This document shows positions 17,175 through 26,640 of a stretch of DNA of 64,000 nt, piece by piece (positions within the stretch are counted from its first letter, which is position 1; every line of letters starts with the position of its first letter). A program made the position numbers and the translations under genes. The notes beneath the pieces are model-generated. The model was not told the DNA's origin and did not search any database. It saw only the letters and a list, made by a program, of their open reading frames with translations. The DNA comes from Lewinella sp. W8 (GTDB lineage Bacteria; Bacteroidota; Bacteroidia; Chitinophagales; Saprospiraceae). The stretch spans positions 62,001-126,000 of the forward strand of contig NZ_SNAQ03000011.1 of assembly GCF_004375085.3 (NCBI RefSeq), written 5' to 3'.

Positions 17175-18413
17175 ATGGGCAATTCATCTTCCTGGGGCCG
17201 GGCGCTGGTGTGGTCACTGATCGCGGCGGCCTTCATTGGTCCGGGCACCGTAACCACGGCGACGCGGGCCGGCACCGAGGGCGGCTTTCTTTACATACCC
17301 ACGGTGGCCCTGGCCGCCATTGCGGGCTTGCTGTTGATGGAAATGGCCGCCCGCCTCACGCTGGTGAGTGGCCGCCCCCTGGGGGCAGTGCTCGGTCAGG
17401 GAAACCGCTGGCTGGCCTGGTTGTGTTTTCTGGCGGTGCTGCTGGGATGCGCCGCCTACCAGGCGGGCAACCTGCTCGGCGCCCTGGGCGGGGTGCAGTT
17501 GCTGGCCGAAGTACCCCGTTGGTGCGTCCTCCTCTTTGGCCTGCTGATTGCCACCTTGATGTGGGGAGGCAAAACCGCCACCATTGCGCGGTGGCTGGCC
17601 GCTATCGTGTCCGTCATGGGGCTCATCTTCATGGTGGTGGCGGTCGGACTGATCGCCGGTGAAGATTCCCTGGCGGGGCAGCGGCAAATCAATCCGGCTA
17701 CGGTCGTCGCGCTGGTTGGCACCACCATCGTCCCCTACAATTTTTTCCTGGCGGCCGGACTGAGTCACGGCCAGGGACTGGGGGAAATGCGCCGGGGCCT
17801 GTTTGCCTCCTTTCTGGTGGGGGCGGTGATCACCCTCAGCATCATTTTGGTGGGGGGCGTCACGGATGCCTTTTCGGGCTTTGAAGATTTGGCGCGCACG
17901 CTGGATGCCAGGATGTCGGGCCAGGGAGCCGTGGTACTGGGATTCGGATTGTTTGCGGCCGGGTTCAGCTCGGCGGTCACCGCGCCGCTGGCTGCGGCCA
18001 TGGCGGGCCGGGAACTCATTGGGCGTGAGCAATCCAGCGACTGGGAGAACCGTGGTCGATACTTTCGTCTGAGCTGGGGAGGTGTACTGCTGATCGGTCT
18101 GCTGGTGGCCCTACTGGACCTGGACATCATCGGAGTGATCGTGGCCGCTCAAATCGCCAACGGATTATTACTGCCCTTCGTGGCGGGACTGGTTCTCGTA
18201 TTCGCTAACGACCGGGCGTTACTGATCGACAAGGTCAATTCCGGCTGGCAGAACCTTGCGGGGCTGGGCGTTGCCGTTTTTCTGGCGTACAAGAATGCGG
18301 ATTTTCTGCTGCAGAAAGCAGGAATCGAGACCGAATGGACCGCTTACGCCCTCACCATTCTGTACCTGTTAATCATCAGCGGTCTGCTGTGGGCCCGTCG
18401 CCAAAACCGGTAA
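17175..18413 (+). CDS. Nramp-family divalent metal transporter-like protein
   Basis: The protein has about 412 residues and 11 hydrophobic helices. The first helix reads AAFIGPGTVTTATRAGTEGG and the sixth GTTIVPYNFFLAAGLSHG, at the positions of the discontinuous metal-binding helices of Nramp. The canonical ligands are changed: there is no DPGN motif, and the MPH-type motif reads VPYN. It therefore belongs to a diverged branch related to MntH rather than MntH itself. The likely role is uptake of a divalent metal across the inner membrane; the ion cannot be told. The start at 17175 (MGNSSSWGRALVWSL) fits the family better than GTG/ATG codons upstream. Confidence 0.8.
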   Translation: MGNSSSWGRALVWSLIAAAFIGPGTVTTATRAGTEGGFLYIPTVALAAIAGLLLMEMAARLTLVSGRPLGAVLGQGNRWLAWLCFLAVLLGCAAYQAGNLLGALGGVQLLAEVPRWCVLLFGLLIATLMWGGKTATIARWLAAIVSVMGLIFMVVAVGLIAGEDSLAGQRQINPATVVALVGTTIVPYNFFLAAGLSHGQGLGEMRRGLFASFLVGAVITLSIILVGGVTDAFSGFEDLARTLDARMSGQGAVVLGFGLFAAGFSSAVTAPLAAAMAGRELIGREQSSDWENRGRYFRLSWGGVLLIGLLVALLDLDIIGVIVAAQIANGLLLPFVAGLVLVFANDRALLIDKVNSGWQNLAGLGVAVFLAYKNADFLLQKAGIETEWTAYALTILYLLIISGLLWARRQNR

Positions 18414-18568
18414 TGGGGACTCACCCCCGCCCGTAAGGTGCTTAAGCCCGACAAAGCATCAAATTTTAACGTCCCTTCCAGCGTTTTCCCTTCAACCGAA
18501 AAGGATCTGGATTCTTTTCACTATTTTGCTTCTTCCCCCAAGTAAGTGCATTTTCAAGGAGATACGTT

Positions 18569-21500
18569 ATGCCCCAACTTTCTCAACATTACGACCAACT
18601 GATTGCTAAACTTGACCGGTTCATCCGAAAGTTTTACGTCAACCAACTCATTCGCGGCGCGCTCTATACCCTGGGCGCCGTGCTGGTGATGTTTATGGTA
18701 GTCAGTATTCTGGAATCCCAGTTCTTTTTCCCGACCGGAACCCGCAAGCTGCTGTGGTACGGTTTCCTGGGACTGAGTCTGTTGGCCCTCGGGGGATGGG
18801 TCATCCTGCCACTTACCCGTTACTTCCGGCTGGGATCCGTCATCAGCCACGAACGGGCCGCCGAGATCATCGGACAACATTTCGGCAACGTAAAGGATAA
18901 GCTGCTCAACGTATTGCAGCTGCGTCAACAGGCCGCAGCGGGGGGAGATACCAGTCTTTTATTGGCGTCCATCGACCAGAAGGCCTCGGAAATCAGCCCG
19001 GTTCCCTTCCGGTCGGCCATTGACCTGAGCCAGAACCGTCGCTACCTGAAGTATGCCCTGCCGCCACTGATGCTGCTGGTGATTTTGCTGTTCGCTGCAC
19101 CGAGCCTGATCAAAGACGGCACCAACCGCCTCATCCGCAATAACGAGTCCTTTGAGCGCCCGGCACCCTTCTCCTTCGTTTTGGAGCAGGAGTCAGATCT
19201 GGAAGTGATTCAGTACGGGGATTTTCCCCTTACGGTGAAAGTCGAGGGAGAAGTACTGCCCGCCGAAGCCTTCATTGAGGTGGATGGTTACCGCTATCGG
19301 CTGCAGAAGGAGAGTGCCAATACCTTCACCTATCAGTTCAGTAACGTACAGGAAGATACGCCCTTCCAACTCGCCGCCGCGGAAGTGGAAAGCAAGGACT
19401 ACACCCTGGAAGTGCTGCCCAAACCCAACATTGCCTCCTTTTCCGTGGAACTGGATTACCCCAACTACCTCGGAAGGCAGGACGAAGAACTGGCCAACAT
19501 CGGTGACCTGACCATTCCCGCGGGAACCCGCATCAAGTGGTCGTTTGATACCGAGAATACGGACCAAATCGATCTTCGCTTTGCCAGTCAGGACGAAGTA
19601 ACCACCCTGCGCCGGGACGGTAGCGATCTCTACAGCTTCGATAAACGCGCCATGCGGAATGATCGCTACACCCTCTACATTGGCAATGAGCGCCTGCCCG
19701 TAGCGGATTCCGTGAGTTACGGTCTGTCCGTCATCCCCGACCTACATCCGCAAATCAGCGTGGAAACCTTCCAGGACAGCACCGATGAGCAGCTGCTGTT
19801 CTTCGTGGGGGAAGCCTCCGATGACCACGGACTGAGTAAGCTCAACTTCGTTTACCGCGTTAAGCGGGGTAAGGACGGTGCCGAGCTTGACCCCGTAACG
19901 GTGCCCATTTCCGGGCCCGCGGGTAAGCAAACCCGCTATGACCACGTTTGGGACCTCGCCAATGACCTGCCACTGGAGCCCGGAGATGAACTGACCTACT
20001 ACTTCGAGGTCTTCGACAACGATGGCGTCAATGGTGCCAAGAGTGCCCGTACCGGCGTGATGGCCTTCCGGGCCCCCACCGAGGAAGAGTTGGAGCAGCA
20101 GGCGGAAGCCAACGACAACAAGGTTAAGGATGAACTCAAGAAGGCCCTGGAAGCTACCCGGGAGCTGAAGGAAGACACCAAGGACCTGCGGGAGCGGATG
20201 CTGCAGGAAAAGGAGATGGACTGGAAGATGCGTAAGGAGTTGGAAAAACTTGCCGAGCGCCAGCAGGAAGTCCAAAAGCAAATCGACGAGGCCCAGAAGG
20301 CTTTCGAGGAAAACCTGGAACAGGAACAGCAAGATGAGCAGATCCAGCAGAAGCAGGAAAAGCTGCAGGAGATGTTCGAAGAATCCCTGGATCAGGAAAT
20401 GCAGGAACTCATGCAGCAAATCCAGGAACTGATGGAGGAGTTGGAGAAAGACGAGGCCCTGCAAAAGATGGAAGAAATGGAACTCTCCGATGAAGAGACC
20501 GAAGCAGAACTGGATCGGATGCTCGAACTCTTCAAACAGCTGGAGCTGGAGAAGGAGATGATGGACGCCATCGATAAACTCGAGGAGCTCGCCCAAGAAC
20601 AGGAGGAGCTCGCCGAAGAAACCGAACAACTTTCCGAAGAGCAAAAGAACAACGGAGAGGAGCAAACGGAAGAGGAAAAACAGGCTCAGGCTGAGAAGCA
20701 GGAAGAACTGCAGGAAAAGCAGGAAGAGATTCAGGACGAATTCGAAAAGCTCCAGGAGAAAATGGAGCAAATGGAGGAGAAGAATCAGGACCTCGAAAAG
20801 CCGATGAAGCTCGACATGCAGGAAAGCGCCCAGGAAGAGGTGAAGAAGGACATGCAGGACGCCCAGAAGCAAATGCAGGAACAGGACAACCAGGGGGCTT
20901 CCAAAAAGCAGAAGGGGGCCAGCCAGAAAATGCAGGAGATGGCCGAGTCCATGGCCGGTCAAATGCAAAGCATGCAGCAGGAAGGCATGCAGGAAGACAT
21001 GGACGCGATCCGCCAGCTGTTGGAAAACATCGTTGACCTGAGTTTCGATCAGGAGGAGACCATGGAACAACTCAACCAAACTACGGTCAACACCCCTCGC
21101 TACGTGGAACTGGTACAGAACCAGTTCCAGATCAACAACGATTTTGAGCTCGTGCGGGATTCCCTGCAGGCGCTGGCCAAAAGAAACTTCCAGATCGAAA
21201 CCTTCATCACCGAGAAGGTAACCGAGATCAAGGGGAATATGGAGCAAACGGTTCGGGAGCTGGAAGAACGGCGTACGCCCCAGGCGGCCAACGTGCAGCA
21301 AAGAGCGATGACCGGACTGAACGATCTGGCGCTCATGCTGAGTGAAAGCATGCAAAACATGCAGCAACAGATGGCGGGCATGATGTCCGGTAGCCAGCAA
21401 TGCGAGAATCCCGGAAACGGCCAACCCAGTGGAAAGCCCGGTGAGCAGCCCGGCAAGCAACCCGGTAGCGACGGTCAGCGCAACCTGAACGACGCCATGG

Positions 21501-21967
21501 AGGGAATGAAGGAAGGCCTGCAGAAGGGCGAAGGCGGAACGAGTAAGGAGTTTGCCGAAATGGCCGCCCGGCAGGCGGCCCTGCGGCGGGCGCTGGAAGC
21601 CAAACAAAAAGCCCGCCAGGAAGGTGGACAGGGAATTGACCCCGAATTGCAGGAACTCATCGACAAGATGAACGAAGCCGAAGAAGACCTGGTCAATAAG
21701 CGTCTCACCAACGAAATGATGACGCGCCAGCAGGAAATCCTGAACAAACTCCTGGAACACGAACGGGCCGAGCGCGAACAGGAACAGGAAGAAAAGCGAA
21801 AGTCGGAAACGGCCCTGCAGCGCCGCCGGGATCTGCCCCCCAGCATTGAAGAATATATCAAGCAACGGAAGGCTGAAGTGGAGATGTTCAAACGGATCAG
21901 TCCCGAATTGAACCCCTACTTCCAGAATCTGGTCGACGAATATTTCCGCAGCCTGCGCGGAGAATAA
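18569..21967 (+). CDS. DUF4175 family membrane protein with long Gln/Glu-rich coiled coil
   Basis: The 1132-residue protein has transmembrane helices at about 28-48, 61-82 and 162-180. Beta-rich extracytoplasmic domains follow (about 190-500, e.g. PNIASFSVELDYPNYLGR). From about 510 to 800 there is a very long heptad-like coiled coil made of Glu, Gln, Lys, Met and Leu, then a Gln/Met-rich stretch with a PGNGQPSGKPGEQPGKQPG linker and a second coiled coil to the C-terminus. The N-terminal part is the DUF4175 arrangement, widespread in Bacteroidota and often near MoxR/DUF58 genes, which are not seen here. Function is unknown; a scaffold in the envelope is possible. A terminator follows. Confidence 0.85.
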   Translation: MPQLSQHYDQLIAKLDRFIRKFYVNQLIRGALYTLGAVLVMFMVVSILESQFFFPTGTRKLLWYGFLGLSLLALGGWVILPLTRYFRLGSVISHERAAEIIGQHFGNVKDKLLNVLQLRQQAAAGGDTSLLLASIDQKASEISPVPFRSAIDLSQNRRYLKYALPPLMLLVILLFAAPSLIKDGTNRLIRNNESFERPAPFSFVLEQESDLEVIQYGDFPLTVKVEGEVLPAEAFIEVDGYRYRLQKESANTFTYQFSNVQEDTPFQLAAAEVESKDYTLEVLPKPNIASFSVELDYPNYLGRQDEELANIGDLTIPAGTRIKWSFDTENTDQIDLRFASQDEVTTLRRDGSDLYSFDKRAMRNDRYTLYIGNERLPVADSVSYGLSVIPDLHPQISVETFQDSTDEQLLFFVGEASDDHGLSKLNFVYRVKRGKDGAELDPVTVPISGPAGKQTRYDHVWDLANDLPLEPGDELTYYFEVFDNDGVNGAKSARTGVMAFRAPTEEELEQQAEANDNKVKDELKKALEATRELKEDTKDLRERMLQEKEMDWKMRKELEKLAERQQEVQKQIDEAQKAFEENLEQEQQDEQIQQKQEKLQEMFEESLDQEMQELMQQIQELMEELEKDEALQKMEEMELSDEETEAELDRMLELFKQLELEKEMMDAIDKLEELAQEQEELAEETEQLSEEQKNNGEEQTEEEKQAQAEKQEELQEKQEEIQDEFEKLQEKMEQMEEKNQDLEKPMKLDMQESAQEEVKKDMQDAQKQMQEQDNQGASKKQKGASQKMQEMAESMAGQMQSMQQEGMQEDMDAIRQLLENIVDLSFDQEETMEQLNQTTVNTPRYVELVQNQFQINNDFELVRDSLQALAKRNFQIETFITEKVTEIKGNMEQTVRELEERRTPQAANVQQRAMTGLNDLALMLSESMQNMQQQMAGMMSGSQQCENPGNGQPSGKPGEQPGKQPGSDGQRNLNDAMEGMKEGLQKGEGGTSKEFAEMAARQAALRRALEAKQKARQEGGQGIDPELQELIDKMNEAEEDLVNKRLTNEMMTRQQEILNKLLEHERAEREQEQEEKRKSETALQRRRDLPPSIEEYIKQRKAEVEMFKRISPELNPYFQNLVDEYFRSLRGE

Positions 21968-21973
21968 CTACAG

Positions 21974-22005
21974 ATGGAGGGGCTTTGTGCCCCTCCATTT
22001 TTTTT
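21974..22005 (+). terminator. Intrinsic terminator of the DUF4175 gene
   Basis: A 10-bp perfect stem (21974-21983 with 21989-21998, loop TTTGT) runs directly into eight T residues, 7 bases after the stop codon. Confidence 0.9.
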
Positions 22006-22210
22006 GCTATTGATTTTTTCAAGTGTGAACCTTATACTTGTGGAAGCGTATTAGGGGCATGAAAATGTGTCCAAAATACCTGAGAGGCGTCTAAGACCGT
22101 TGAAAAGCAAGCGCTTATGCATCTTTTTGCGTAAACGCAGTGTTTGATTAAAGCTTCCCGTTTTTATACTCTGCGAATTTTTGTCAGAACTTTCAAGCTC
22201 AAACCTATTC

Positions 22211-22597
22211 ATGCTAACGCTCGCATCGGATCCTCGTAACATCAATAAGGTTGAACAGTACGTTAACCAAATCGCCAGCCGTTATAAGCTCGATAAGGAG
22301 AAACACGCTAATCTGCTCATCAGCCTCACCGAGGCCGTGAATAATGCCATCATTCACGGCAACAAGCAGGATCGTTCCAAAACGGTCAGCATCAAGCTCG
22401 CCCAAACCCGTAGTGGACTGGCGGTGCGCGTAAGCGACCAGGGCTGTGGTTTTAACTACGATAAGCTACCGGACCCTACCTCTCCGGAACGCCTCTGCGA
22501 ATGTGGTGGCCGGGGTGTTTTTCTCATGAACCAGCTGTGCGATAAGATGCGCTACATCAACGGTGGTTCCACGGTGGAAATGCAATTCAAGCTCTAG
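22211..22597 (+). CDS. Anti-sigma-factor-type serine kinase / HATPase protein (RsbW/SpoIIAB-like)
   Basis: The 128-residue GHKL ATPase has the N box EAVNNAIIHGN, the G1 box DQGCGFNY and the G2 box GGRGVFLMNQL. It is the free-standing RsbW-like type that binds an anti-sigma antagonist or a sigma factor and phosphorylates the antagonist. No sigma or STAS gene adjoins; ybeY follows after only 6 bases, so the two are probably cotranscribed. ATG 22211 is chosen because a -7-like AATTTTTG lies around 22175-22183; a TTG at 22181 would add ten residues and would then overlap the promoter. Confidence 0.85.
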   Translation: MLTLASDPRNINKVEQYVNQIASRYKLDKEKHANLLISLTEAVNNAIIHGNKQDRSKTVSIKLAQTRSGLAVRVSDQGCGFNYDKLPDPTSPERLCECGGRGVFLMNQLCDKMRYINGGSTVEMQFKL

Positions 22598-22603
22598 GTA
22601 AAT

Positions 22604-23056
22604 TTGGAAGAAATTCTATTTCACGAGGAACGGGGTGGTCAGGCCCCGGAGCAGGAGCATTACCTCCCCCTCGTGCGCTGGATCACGGACGTGATCTCCC
22701 GCCGGCAGGGTAAGGTCGGCCCCATCAACTACATTTTCTGCGGTGATGAATACCTGCACGACATGAACGTGCAGTATCTCGACCATGATACCCTTACGGA
22801 TATCATCACTTTCCCGTATGCGTCCTTCCCCGAAATTTCCGGGGACCTGTTCATCTCCACGGAGCGGGTAGCCGATAATGCCCGGCAATTTTCTACTAAG
22901 TATTCCGACGAACTGCATCGCGTCATCATCCACGGAATTTTGCACCTGTGTGGCCAGGGAGATAAGCGCCCGGAGGAAGCCGAGCAAATGAGAACCCTGG
23001 AACAGTGGGCACTGGACCTCCGTCCCGCTGCTTTGTTGTCCGACACGGGGGAGTAG
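22604..23056 (+). CDS. ybeY: Endoribonuclease YbeY (rRNA maturation factor)
   Basis: The 150-residue protein contains the metal motif HGILHLCGQGD, in which the third His of the usual HxxxHxxxxxH is Asp. This pattern is, as far as I recall, usual in Bacteroidota YbeY. Upstream segments INYIFCGDEYLHDMNVQYLDHDTLTDIITF are characteristic. YbeY takes part in 16S rRNA 3' processing and ribosome quality control. The only plausible start is TTG at 22604, since the first ATG (in HDMNVQ) would remove a third of the domain. It follows the HATPase gene by 6 bases. Confidence 0.92.
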   Translation: MEEILFHEERGGQAPEQEHYLPLVRWITDVISRRQGKVGPINYIFCGDEYLHDMNVQYLDHDTLTDIITFPYASFPEISGDLFISTERVADNARQFSTKYSDELHRVIIHGILHLCGQGDKRPEEAEQMRTLEQWALDLRPAALLSDTGE

Positions 23057-23171
23057 GGCAATCAGGAAGCCGGATAAACTGGATGGAAGCAATCGCTACA
23101 TTTAGGGTGGAGACTTCGTAAATCCCCGGACCATTGTTCGGCCAAAACTGTGGAAGGCGGGGCAATTTATT

Positions 23172-23179
23172 CATCTTTG
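23172..23179 (+). promoter_or_regulatory. Candidate -7 box for the thr operon
   Basis: CATCTTTG, one base off TAnnTTTG, lies 30 bases before the thrA ATG. No leader peptide or attenuator was recognised between it and thrA. Confidence 0.4.
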
Positions 23180-23209
23180 TAGCTTTATTCAGCCACGTGA
23201 AATTTTCCC

Positions 23210-25669
23210 ATGAAAGTTCTCAAATTCGGCGGCTCTTCGGTGGCCCGGCCGGAACGTATTCTCGGTATTATTGACATTCTGAAAGATTACTACGCTTCGG
23301 GTGATCACTTTACGGTAGTCTTTTCGGCTTTCGGTGGCGTGACGGACAGCCTCATCGAAATGAGTCAGCTTGCCGCCGCCGGAGACGATCGCTACGGCGC
23401 GTCGTTCTCGGCCTTCGCCAAGCGTCACCAGCAGGCCATTGTGGAACTCCTGCCCGAAGGTCCACTCCGTACGGAAACCGCCACCCAGATGCGGAAAAGC
23501 CACGAGGTGCTGAAGAATCTGCTCTACGGGATTTTCCTGGTAAGGGAAGCCTCTACCCGAACCATGGATTACGTGCTGAGCTTTGGGGAAAGGTCATCTG
23601 CCTACATCATCGCCCAGACGCTGGTACAGTCCGGAATCCCCGCCGAATTCCTCGACGCCCGAAAAATTATCAAGACCGATAAGAAATTCGGCAGCGCCAC
23701 GGTCAATTTTGAGAAATCCTACGTCAAAATTCGCGAGTATTACGCGGAACACCCTAAGGTTCAGGTGGTTACGGGTTTTATTGCCAGTGCCAAGGGTGGT
23801 TTGACCACCACCTTGGGGCGGGGAGGTTCCGATTACACGGCTTCCCTCCTGGCTGCCGGCCTTCGGGCCGATGCTATTGAGATCTGGACGGACGTCAGCG
23901 GAGTGCTGACGGCGGATCCGCGCCGGGTAAAGAAGGCCTTCACCATACCGAAGCTGACCTACGCGGAGGCGATGGAGATGTCCCACTTCGGCGCTAAGGT
24001 CATTTATCCGCCTACCCTGATGCCGGCCCTGCACCAGCGTATCCCCCTGTACATCAAGAATACCTTCGAGCCGGACTTTCCCGGCACCAAGGTAAGTGAG
24101 GAGAGTAGTCTCGACGACGTTGCCGTGCGCGGCATCAGTTCCATCAATAATGTTGCCTTGCTAACCATTTCGGGTAGCGGGCTTTTCGGCGTACCCGGAA
24201 TTTCCGCCCGGCTATTCGGTGCCCTGGCGGCGGAGCAGATCAACATCATTTTGATCACTCAAGGATCCAGCGAACACGCCATTAGCTTTGCCGTGAAGCC
24301 GAGCGACGCCGATGCCGCCCGAATGGCGGTAGAGGAAGCCTTCGCCTACGAAATCGAACGGGGAGTGGTGAATGCCATAAAGGTCGAGCGTGACCTCAGT
24401 GTAGTGGCCATCATCGGGGAAAACATGCGCTACCAACCGGGTATCTCCGGAAGGCTGTTTCAGGCACTCGGGAAAAACGGTATCAATGCCGTAGCCATCG
24501 CCCAGGGATCCAGTGAGCTGAACGTCTCGGTCGTCATCTCCCGGGAAGACGAAAACAAGGCCTTGAATGCCCTGCATGAAGCCTTCTTCCTTTCGGACTA
24601 CAAAACGCTGCACCTCTTCATTGTGGGCGTCGGACTGATTGGCGGTACCCTGCTCAAGCAGATCAAAGATCAGAACGACTACCTCCGGGCCAAGCGTGGT
24701 ATGGAGGTCAAGGTGGTTGGCCTGGCCAACTCGAAGAAAATGCTCTTTGATCCCGAAGGGATTGATCTGGACAACTGGAAGGATCAGCTAATGGCTTCGG
24801 ACATCGCGGTCGATCTCCCGGTCTTCGTCGGTCGGATGCGGGATCTCAATTTGAGCAACAGCATTTTTGTGGACAATACCGCCGACGACAAGATCGCCTC
24901 CTACTACGAAGGGATTCTGGACGAGAGCATTAGTATCTCAACGCCAAACAAGATCGCCACCTCTTCAAGCTACCTTCAGTACCAGCGACTGCAAAACATC
25001 GCCACCAAACGGGGAGTACAGTTTCATTACGAAACCAACGTCGGGGCCGGGCTTCCGGTCATCTCTACCCTACGGGACCTCCGCGACAGTGGTGACGAAA
25101 TCCGAAAGATTGAGGGAGTTTTGAGTGGCTCGCTGAGTTTCATCTTTAATAACTTTGACGGCAGTCGCTCCTTCCACGACATCGTGCAGGAAGCCCGGGA
25201 GAAAGGCTTTACCGAGCCCGATCCCCGCATCGACCTGTCGGGTAAGGATGTTGGACGGAAAATCCTGATCCTGGCCCGGGAAACCGGCGTTGCCCTCGAA
25301 ACGGAAAATATTGAACTACGCAGCTTCCTGCCCGAGGGCGCCATGGAGGCCGAAAGTGTAGATGACTTCTTCCGGGTACTTGACGATAATGGGAAGTATT
25401 TCACCGACCTCCACGCTCAGGCAGCAAAGGAAGGAAAGGTCCTCCGCATGATCGCCTCACTGGAAGGGGATCAGGCGGCCGTCGGCATCCAGGCCGTGGG
25501 GGCCGACAGTCCGTTTTACGGTCTGAGCGGCAGTGACAATATGATTGTATTTACCACCGATCGTTATAGTGAGCGTCCGTTGGTGGTCCGGGGGCCCGGA
25601 GCCGGCGCGGAGGTGACGGCCGCAGGGGTCTTTGCCGAGATTATTAAAATTGGAAATTACCTGGGGTGA
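23210..25669 (+). CDS. thrA: Bifunctional aspartate kinase / homoserine dehydrogenase
   Basis: The 819-residue fusion begins with the aspartokinase signature KFGGSSVA and has FVVFSAFGG-like and GRGGSDYTA kinase motifs (residues 1 to about 290). Two ACT domains follow (about 310-460, ALLTISGSGLFGVPG and LSVVAIIGENM). The homoserine dehydrogenase half starts at the Rossmann motif VGVGLIGG (about 475) and ends with GPGAGAEVTAAGVFAEI. It catalyses the first and third steps from aspartate to threonine, and the ACT domains suggest threonine feedback. Its TGA overlaps the thrB ATG (TGATG), and thrC follows: a complete thrABC operon. Confidence 0.97.
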   Translation: MKVLKFGGSSVARPERILGIIDILKDYYASGDHFTVVFSAFGGVTDSLIEMSQLAAAGDDRYGASFSAFAKRHQQAIVELLPEGPLRTETATQMRKSHEVLKNLLYGIFLVREASTRTMDYVLSFGERSSAYIIAQTLVQSGIPAEFLDARKIIKTDKKFGSATVNFEKSYVKIREYYAEHPKVQVVTGFIASAKGGLTTTLGRGGSDYTASLLAAGLRADAIEIWTDVSGVLTADPRRVKKAFTIPKLTYAEAMEMSHFGAKVIYPPTLMPALHQRIPLYIKNTFEPDFPGTKVSEESSLDDVAVRGISSINNVALLTISGSGLFGVPGISARLFGALAAEQINIILITQGSSEHAISFAVKPSDADAARMAVEEAFAYEIERGVVNAIKVERDLSVVAIIGENMRYQPGISGRLFQALGKNGINAVAIAQGSSELNVSVVISREDENKALNALHEAFFLSDYKTLHLFIVGVGLIGGTLLKQIKDQNDYLRAKRGMEVKVVGLANSKKMLFDPEGIDLDNWKDQLMASDIAVDLPVFVGRMRDLNLSNSIFVDNTADDKIASYYEGILDESISISTPNKIATSSSYLQYQRLQNIATKRGVQFHYETNVGAGLPVISTLRDLRDSGDEIRKIEGVLSGSLSFIFNNFDGSRSFHDIVQEAREKGFTEPDPRIDLSGKDVGRKILILARETGVALETENIELRSFLPEGAMEAESVDDFFRVLDDNGKYFTDLHAQAAKEGKVLRMIASLEGDQAAVGIQAVGADSPFYGLSGSDNMIVFTTDRYSERPLVVRGPGAGAEVTAAGVFAEIIKIGNYLG

Positions 25670-26613
25670 TGAGTAAGCAAGAAGTACGCGTTTTCGCCCC
25701 GGCCACGGTGGCTAACGTAGCGGTTGGGTATGACATCCTTGGGTTTGCCATTGACCGTCCCGGAGATGAGATCGTCGCCCGATTCGGTGCCGACGCCACG
25801 AAACCTTTTACGATTACCAGCATTACCGGAACGGGAGATAAGCAGCTCCCCTACGAGCCGGAGAAGAATACGGCCGGGGTTGCGGCCCTGCGCTTACTGG
25901 AGCATCTGGGAGAAACCGGCCAGGGCATTGAGCTGGAAATCCATAAGAAGATGCCCTTCGGCAGTGGACTGGGGTCCAGTGCCGCGAGTGCGGCGGGAGC
26001 CGTAGTGGCGATCAATCAACTACTTGGCGCTCCCCTGAACCGGGAGTCACTACTTTATTTTGCCGTACAGGGAGAAGAGGTGGCCGACGGAAGCTTTCAC
26101 GCCGACAACGTAGCGCCTTCCCTGGTGGGCGGAATTACCCTGATTCGTTCCAATGCTTCGCTGGACATTCACCAATTACCGGTACCCGAAAACCTTCAGG
26201 TAGCCGTGGTGCATCCGGAGATTGAAATCCTGACCCGAGACGCCCGGGCCGTGCTCAGTGACCAGGTGCCGCTGAAAACCGCCGTCCGGCAAACGGGGGC
26301 GATTGCCAGTTTCATTACGGCGCTGTACACCAACGACCTTCCCCTGCTGGGGCGCTCCCTCAAAGATTACATCATCGAACCGCAGCGTAAGCAGCTCATC
26401 AAGGGGTTTGATGAGGTGAAGAATGCCGCCCTCGAGCGGGGTGCGCTGGGGTGCAGCATTAGTGGCGCGGGCCCCAGTGTTTTTGCCATTTGCGATTCGG
26501 GCTATCTGGCGCAATCCGTCGGGCAGGTGATGCAGGACGCCTTTGCAAAGCACGGTATCGAAAGTCAGCTTTACGTTTCTCCGATCAATCAACGGGGGGT
26601 CGAGATTCTTTAA
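25669..26613 (+). CDS. thrB: Homoserine kinase
   Basis: This GHMP kinase has 314 residues. The VFAPATVANVAVGYD start and the ATP loop MPFGSGLGSSAASAAGAV are clear, as is the C-terminal GCSISGAGPSVFAI motif. It phosphorylates homoserine to O-phosphohomoserine. ATG 25669 overlaps the thrA stop by one base, so translation is probably coupled; a GTG at 25666 is also possible. thrC begins 27 bases after the stop. Confidence 0.96.
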   Translation: MSKQEVRVFAPATVANVAVGYDILGFAIDRPGDEIVARFGADATKPFTITSITGTGDKQLPYEPEKNTAGVAALRLLEHLGETGQGIELEIHKKMPFGSGLGSSAASAAGAVVAINQLLGAPLNRESLLYFAVQGEEVADGSFHADNVAPSLVGGITLIRSNASLDIHQLPVPENLQVAVVHPEIEILTRDARAVLSDQVPLKTAVRQTGAIASFITALYTNDLPLLGRSLKDYIIEPQRKQLIKGFDEVKNAALERGALGCSISGAGPSVFAICDSGYLAQSVGQVMQDAFAKHGIESQLYVSPINQRGVEIL

Positions 26614-26640
26614 TTCGCACATCCCCCACCCTTCTAGACC

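Noticed and set aside
19742-21865. 707-aa antisense ORF on the minus strand
   Set aside because: It is the mirror of the Glu/Gln/Lys-rich coiled coil of the DUF4175 gene, giving a Leu/Phe-rich translation; no start context or neighbours support it.
23057-23209. Threonine leader peptide or riboswitch before thrA
   Set aside because: No Thr/Ile-rich short ORF, no terminator/antiterminator pair and no known riboswitch core could be seen.
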